Assembly (NCBI GenBank): GCA_937927795.1 | Contig: CALBSF010000040.1 | Location: 1 to 7,641, forward strand | DNA: 7,641 nt | Reading direction: 5' to 3' | DNA from: an uncultured Rickettsiales bacterium | GTDB taxonomy: Bacteria > Pseudomonadota > Alphaproteobacteria > Rickettsiales > UBA1997 | In this document: in pieces, positions 5,460-7,641 of the stretch | Layout of the letters: each line of letters opens with the position of its first letter | Position numbering within the stretch: position 1 is the stretch's first letter | The notes under the pieces: generated by a model | Database searches by the model: none | Told to the model about the DNA's origin: nothing | Seen by the model: only the letters and a program-made list of their open reading frames with translations | Made by a program: the position numbers and the translations under genes

Positions 5460-5798
5460 ATGGAAGAAATATCAATTCAAGTAAATCAAATAGCCACTCA
5501 CTCAATTCACGCAGTTGGAATCGATCCATTTATTTTTGGCATCACTGCTTTTATTTTAGCCTGTTTTGTTGGATATTTTGTAGTTTGGAAAGTTACCCCC
5601 GCGCTTCACACACCTTTAATGGCGGTAACTAACGCAATTTCTGGAGTAATAATTGTTGGAGCAATAATTTGTCTTGGCGCAGCTCAAGAATTTTCACTAA
5701 TCGCAGTTTTAAGCTTCATCTCAATTATCATCGCTTCAATCAATATTTTTGGTGGGTTTTTAGTAACTTACAGAATGCTTGAAATGTTTAGGAAGTAG
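5460..5798 (+). CDS. pntAB: NAD(P) transhydrogenase subunit alpha part 2 (membrane subunit)
   Basis: This is the small membrane subunit of proton-translocating nicotinamide nucleotide transhydrogenase. The enzyme transfers hydride from NADH to NADP+ using the proton gradient. The 112 residues fit the alpha-2 subunit of the three-subunit alphaproteobacterial form (PntAA, PntAB, PntB). Three membrane helices are visible at about 24-43, 52-74 and 78-104. The family-typical stretch VWKVTPALHTPLMAVTNAIS spans helices 1 and 2. The ATG at 5460 gives the expected N-terminus with a short soluble leader. No clear Shine-Dalgarno is seen. The usual partners pntAA and pntB are not adjacent: upstream lie a palindrome and a tRNA, downstream a repeat region and convergent typA. 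The function therefore depends on partners encoded elsewhere. Confidence 0.93.
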   Translation: MEEISIQVNQIATHSIHAVGIDPFIFGITAFILACFVGYFVVWKVTPALHTPLMAVTNAISGVIIVGAIICLGAAQEFSLIAVLSFISIIIASINIFGGFLVTYRMLEMFRK

Positions 5799-5825
5799 TT
5801 TTTATTCTTGGCTATTATCTTCGGT

Positions 5826-5933
5826 TATTATCTTCGGTTTTTATTCTTAACTAATTATCTTCAGCTTGTCATCTCACCTAGTTGTCTTCAGCTCATAATC
5901 CTGCCTAGCCGTCTTCAGCTCGTCATCCTTGAG
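5826..5933. repeat. Four degenerate 27-bp tandem repeats left of the central palindrome
   Basis: Units begin at 5826, 5853, 5880 and 5907. Each has a TCTTCRG-type core followed by a TCAT-like half, for example AGCCGTCTTCAGCTCGTCAT in the last. Half-units of 13-14 bp recur inside each, and further weaker half-units extend left to about 5802. Divergence is greatest away from the palindrome. The repeats start directly after the pntAB stop and the last one runs into the palindrome's left arm. Confidence 0.7.
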
Positions 5934-6019
5934 CCTGAAAGGCTCGAGGATCTCGTGCGTCTTGACTCATTAACGCTAAACGCACGAGATCCTCGATGCT
6001 GCGCATCAAGGATGACGAG
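5919..6019. repeat. 101-bp cloverleaf-like palindrome
   Basis: Outer arms of 14 bp (5919-5932 with 6006-6019, CTCGTCATCCTTGA) and inner arms of 17 bp (5944-5960 with 5980-5996, TCGAGGATCTCGTGCGT) are perfect. Between outer and inner arms each side has its own small hairpin: GAGCCT/AGGCTC (5931-5945) on the left and GATGC/GCATC (5995-6007) on the right. The two side hairpins differ in sequence but both stay self-complementary. The fold is a stem with two side arms and a 19-nt terminal loop. Confidence 0.9.
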
Positions 6020-6226
6020 ACTTTTTGGATTACGGACTTAATGGACGAAGAAAGTTTAATGGATGATAAGGCTTTGTAGATGACGGAAACTTAATGGATG
6101 ATGGGGCTTAATTAATGACTAGACCTAATGGGATGACGAGACTTTTTGGATTACGAACTTAATGGATGACGGGCCTTAATAGATAATGCGGAACTTAATG
6201 GATGACCGGACTTCATCGATGCTGGA
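6010..6226. repeat. About 12 degenerate tandem units of 15-19 bp
   Basis: Units approximate GGATGACGRRACTTAAT and begin at the right arm of the cloverleaf palindrome. They vary in length by single bases, so no reading frame persists. A 35-bp segment at 6010-6044 recurs at 6131-6165 with one mismatch, showing duplication of a multi-unit block with a 121-bp offset. The unit's GGATGACGAG start is the reverse complement of the CTCGTCATCC in the last left-hand repeat. Confidence 0.8.
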
Positions 6227-6267
6227 TTTTGATAATTCTCAGCAACGCTAACCCGCGCACTCTAAGC

Positions 6268-6292
6268 TGGACTGGGTTTCTAACCCAGTCCA
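6268..6292. terminator. 11-bp hairpin downstream of typA
   Basis: TGGACTGGGTT (6268-6278) pairs perfectly with AACCCAGTCCA (6282-6292) around a 3-nt loop, 12 bp beyond the typA stop codon. Position and compact shape suit a terminator for the - strand gene. However, no T-run follows on that strand, so a repeat or a stabilising 3' hairpin is equally possible. Confidence 0.5.
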
Positions 6293-6304
6293 CACGTTCA
6301 TATC

Positions 6305-7641
6305 CTACTCTTGAACAAAATCAAACTTCATTTCTCTTCCTCTGCTCAATCTTTTTCTATCATTAGAATCAAGTAATTTCTTACGAAGTCTTAGTGATTT
6401 AGGAGTAACCTCAACTAATTCATCATCAGAAATATAAGTAATCATATCTTCCAAAGTTAATTCTCTTGGTGGAATCAAACGAATTGCTTCATCAGTTCCT
6501 GAAGCCCTAACGTTACTAAGTTGTTTTCCTTTAAGCACATTCACTTCTAAATCTCCCGACTTAGAATTTTCACCAACAATCATTCCAGTATAAACTCTTT
6601 GTTGAGGCTTGATAAACATAGTTCCGCGATCTTGCAAATTCCACAAAGCAAAAGCAACCGCTTCGCCTGGATCAGTTGCAATCAACGCCCCGTTTTTCTT
6701 GGTTATCATATCGCCTTTATATGGAACATAAGCGTGGAAAATACGGTTTAGAACCCCAGTTCCTTTAGTATCAGTTAAAAACTCACCTTGATATCCAATT
6801 AAACCACGAGAAGGCACATAAAACACGATTCTAGTTTTGCCACCACTTGATGGTCTCATTTCAATCATTTCGCCTTTTCTTGAAGATAATTTTTCAACTA
6901 CCACGCCGCTAAAATTATCATCCACATCAACCACAACTTCTTCAACTGGCTCTAAAATATCACCATTTTCATCTTTTTTAAATAACACTCTTGGTCTTGA
7001 AACTGAAAGCTCAAAACCTTCACGGCGCATATTTTCAATTAACACCCCAAGTTGCAACTCACCTCTGCCACCAACTTCAAAAGCGTCTTTAGTATCAGAT
7101 TCTTTTACTTTTATTGCTACGTTAGTTTCAGCTTCAGAAAATAAACGATCATGAATCATTCTTGAAGTAACTTTACTTCCTTCGGTTCCTGCTAGCGGAG
7201 AATCGTTAACTCCAAGAGTAATCGCCATAGTTGGTGGATCAATCGGAGTTGATTTAATTGGAGTTGAAACCGATAAATCACAAATTGTGTCAGCAACTGA
7301 AGCATTTTCTAAGCCCGCAATTGAAACAATATCACCAGCCTGAGCTTCTTCAACCGCAACTTTATCAACGCCTCTAAACACGTGCAGCTTGGTTAAACGA
7401 CCTTGTTCAACTATTTCCCCTTTCAAGTTAATAGCTTTAAAATTCATCAAGTTTTTTGCACGACCAGAATAAATTCTGCCGGTAAGCATACGACCAAAAT
7501 AAGCATTATGCTCTAAAAGCGTTGAAAGCATTGAAAATGGCGCATCTAAATCAAATTTAGGTGGCTCAACATGCTTTAAAATCAAGTTAAATAAAGGAGA
7601 TAAATCTTTTCTTTCTTCTTTTTCTAAATCAGTAACACACC
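6305..7641 (-). CDS. typA: Translational GTPase TypA/BipA, C-terminal two thirds (5' end outside window)
   Basis: TypA/BipA is a ribosome-binding GTPase of the EF-G family, involved in 50S assembly and adaptation to stress. The stop is the TAG complementary to 6305-6307. The frame stays open to the right edge, giving about 444 residues of an expected 600 or so. The N-terminal GTPase domain lies outside. Visible are the end of the linker after the G domain, the EF-Tu-like beta-barrel (with the GRIYSGRAKN and AGDIVSIAGLEN stretches), the EF-G-like domain with GRGELQLGVLIENMRREGFE, the PSRGLIGYQGEFLTDTKGTG segment, and the BipA-specific C-terminal domain with ASGTDEAIRL and DDELVEVTPKSLRLRKK. 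These match the family closely and no disruption is seen. The TTG at 7583-7585 is an internal codon, not the start. It is convergent with pntAB. Confidence 0.97.
   Translation of the reverse strand, partial: CVTDLEKEERKDLSPLFNLILKHVEPPKFDLDAPFSMLSTLLEHNAYFGRMLTGRIYSGRAKNLMNFKAINLKGEIVEQGRLTKLHVFRGVDKVAVEEAQAGDIVSIAGLENASVADTICDLSVSTPIKSTPIDPPTMAITLGVNDSPLAGTEGSKVTSRMIHDRLFSEAETNVAIKVKESDTKDAFEVGGRGELQLGVLIENMRREGFELSVSRPRVLFKKDENGDILEPVEEVVVDVDDNFSGVVVEKLSSRKGEMIEMRPSSGGKTRIVFYVPSRGLIGYQGEFLTDTKGTGVLNRIFHAYVPYKGDMITKKNGALIATDPGEAVAFALWNLQDRGTMFIKPQQRVYTGMIVGENSKSGDLEVNVLKGKQLSNVRASGTDEAIRLIPPRELTLEDMITYISDDELVEVTPKSLRLRKKLLDSNDRKRLSRGREMKFDFVQE

Noticed and set aside
5808..6041. 77-codon + strand frame after pntAB
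   Set aside because: Translation of tandem repeats and the cloverleaf palindrome; the repetitive Leu-rich product is an artefact of the DNA repeats.
6010..6226. CRISPR array
   Set aside because: Units are degenerate, 15-19 bp long and contiguous, with no unique spacers between conserved repeats.
6837..7154. 105-codon Ser/Thr-rich + strand frame opposite typA
   Set aside because: Reverse-strand shadow of well conserved typA.

Overview
The window looks like a stretch of chromosome from an AT-rich, repeat-laden alphaproteobacterium, most plausibly a member of the Rickettsiales. The reasons are the alphaproteobacterial gene types (a CcoI/FixI-type copper ATPase of cbb3 oxidase assembly and a split, 112-residue PntA alpha-2 subunit), an in-frame palindromic insertion inside a conserved gene in the style of Rickettsia palindromic elements (RPEs), and long palindromes in nearly every intergenic gap. 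A cbb3-type ATPase would fit a Midichloriaceae-like lineage, but that placement is inference.

Layout from left to right. (1) The 3' part of a P1B-type ATPase (ccoI/fixI) runs in from the left edge on the + strand. A roughly 150-bp palindrome sits in frame in its nucleotide-binding domain. (2) A 64-bp inverted repeat separates it from a convergent 1049-codon - strand gene of unknown function. That product has coiled coils, a (Gly-Ala)12 tract, a Pro/Ala-rich linker, a possible internal duplication and an Arg-rich C-terminus. It has the look of a lineage-specific protein, possibly a secreted effector. (3) A 429-bp gap holds two direct copies of a 39-bp sequence, one of which overlaps the 3' end of the following - strand tRNA-Gln(TTG). 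It also holds a degenerate inverted copy of that tRNA's T-arm/acceptor end. (4) The 439 bp after the tRNA gene carry the tRNA promoter region, four small adjacent hairpins and an 87-bp near-perfect palindrome. (5) A short + strand gene, pntAB (transhydrogenase alpha-2 membrane subunit), stands without pntAA or pntB next to it. (6) A 506-bp gap follows, made of a 101-bp cloverleaf-like palindrome flanked by degenerate tandem repeats on both sides. (7) The C-terminal two thirds of typA/bipA (ribosome-associated GTPase) runs off the right edge on the - strand.

No operon is evident. The recognisable genes serve separate housekeeping jobs: copper supply to a terminal oxidase, NADPH/proton coupling, glutamine decoding and ribosome function. 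The unusual content is the large orphan protein and the density and variety of palindromic and tandem repeats, including one accommodated inside an enzyme and one associated with a tRNA 3' end.
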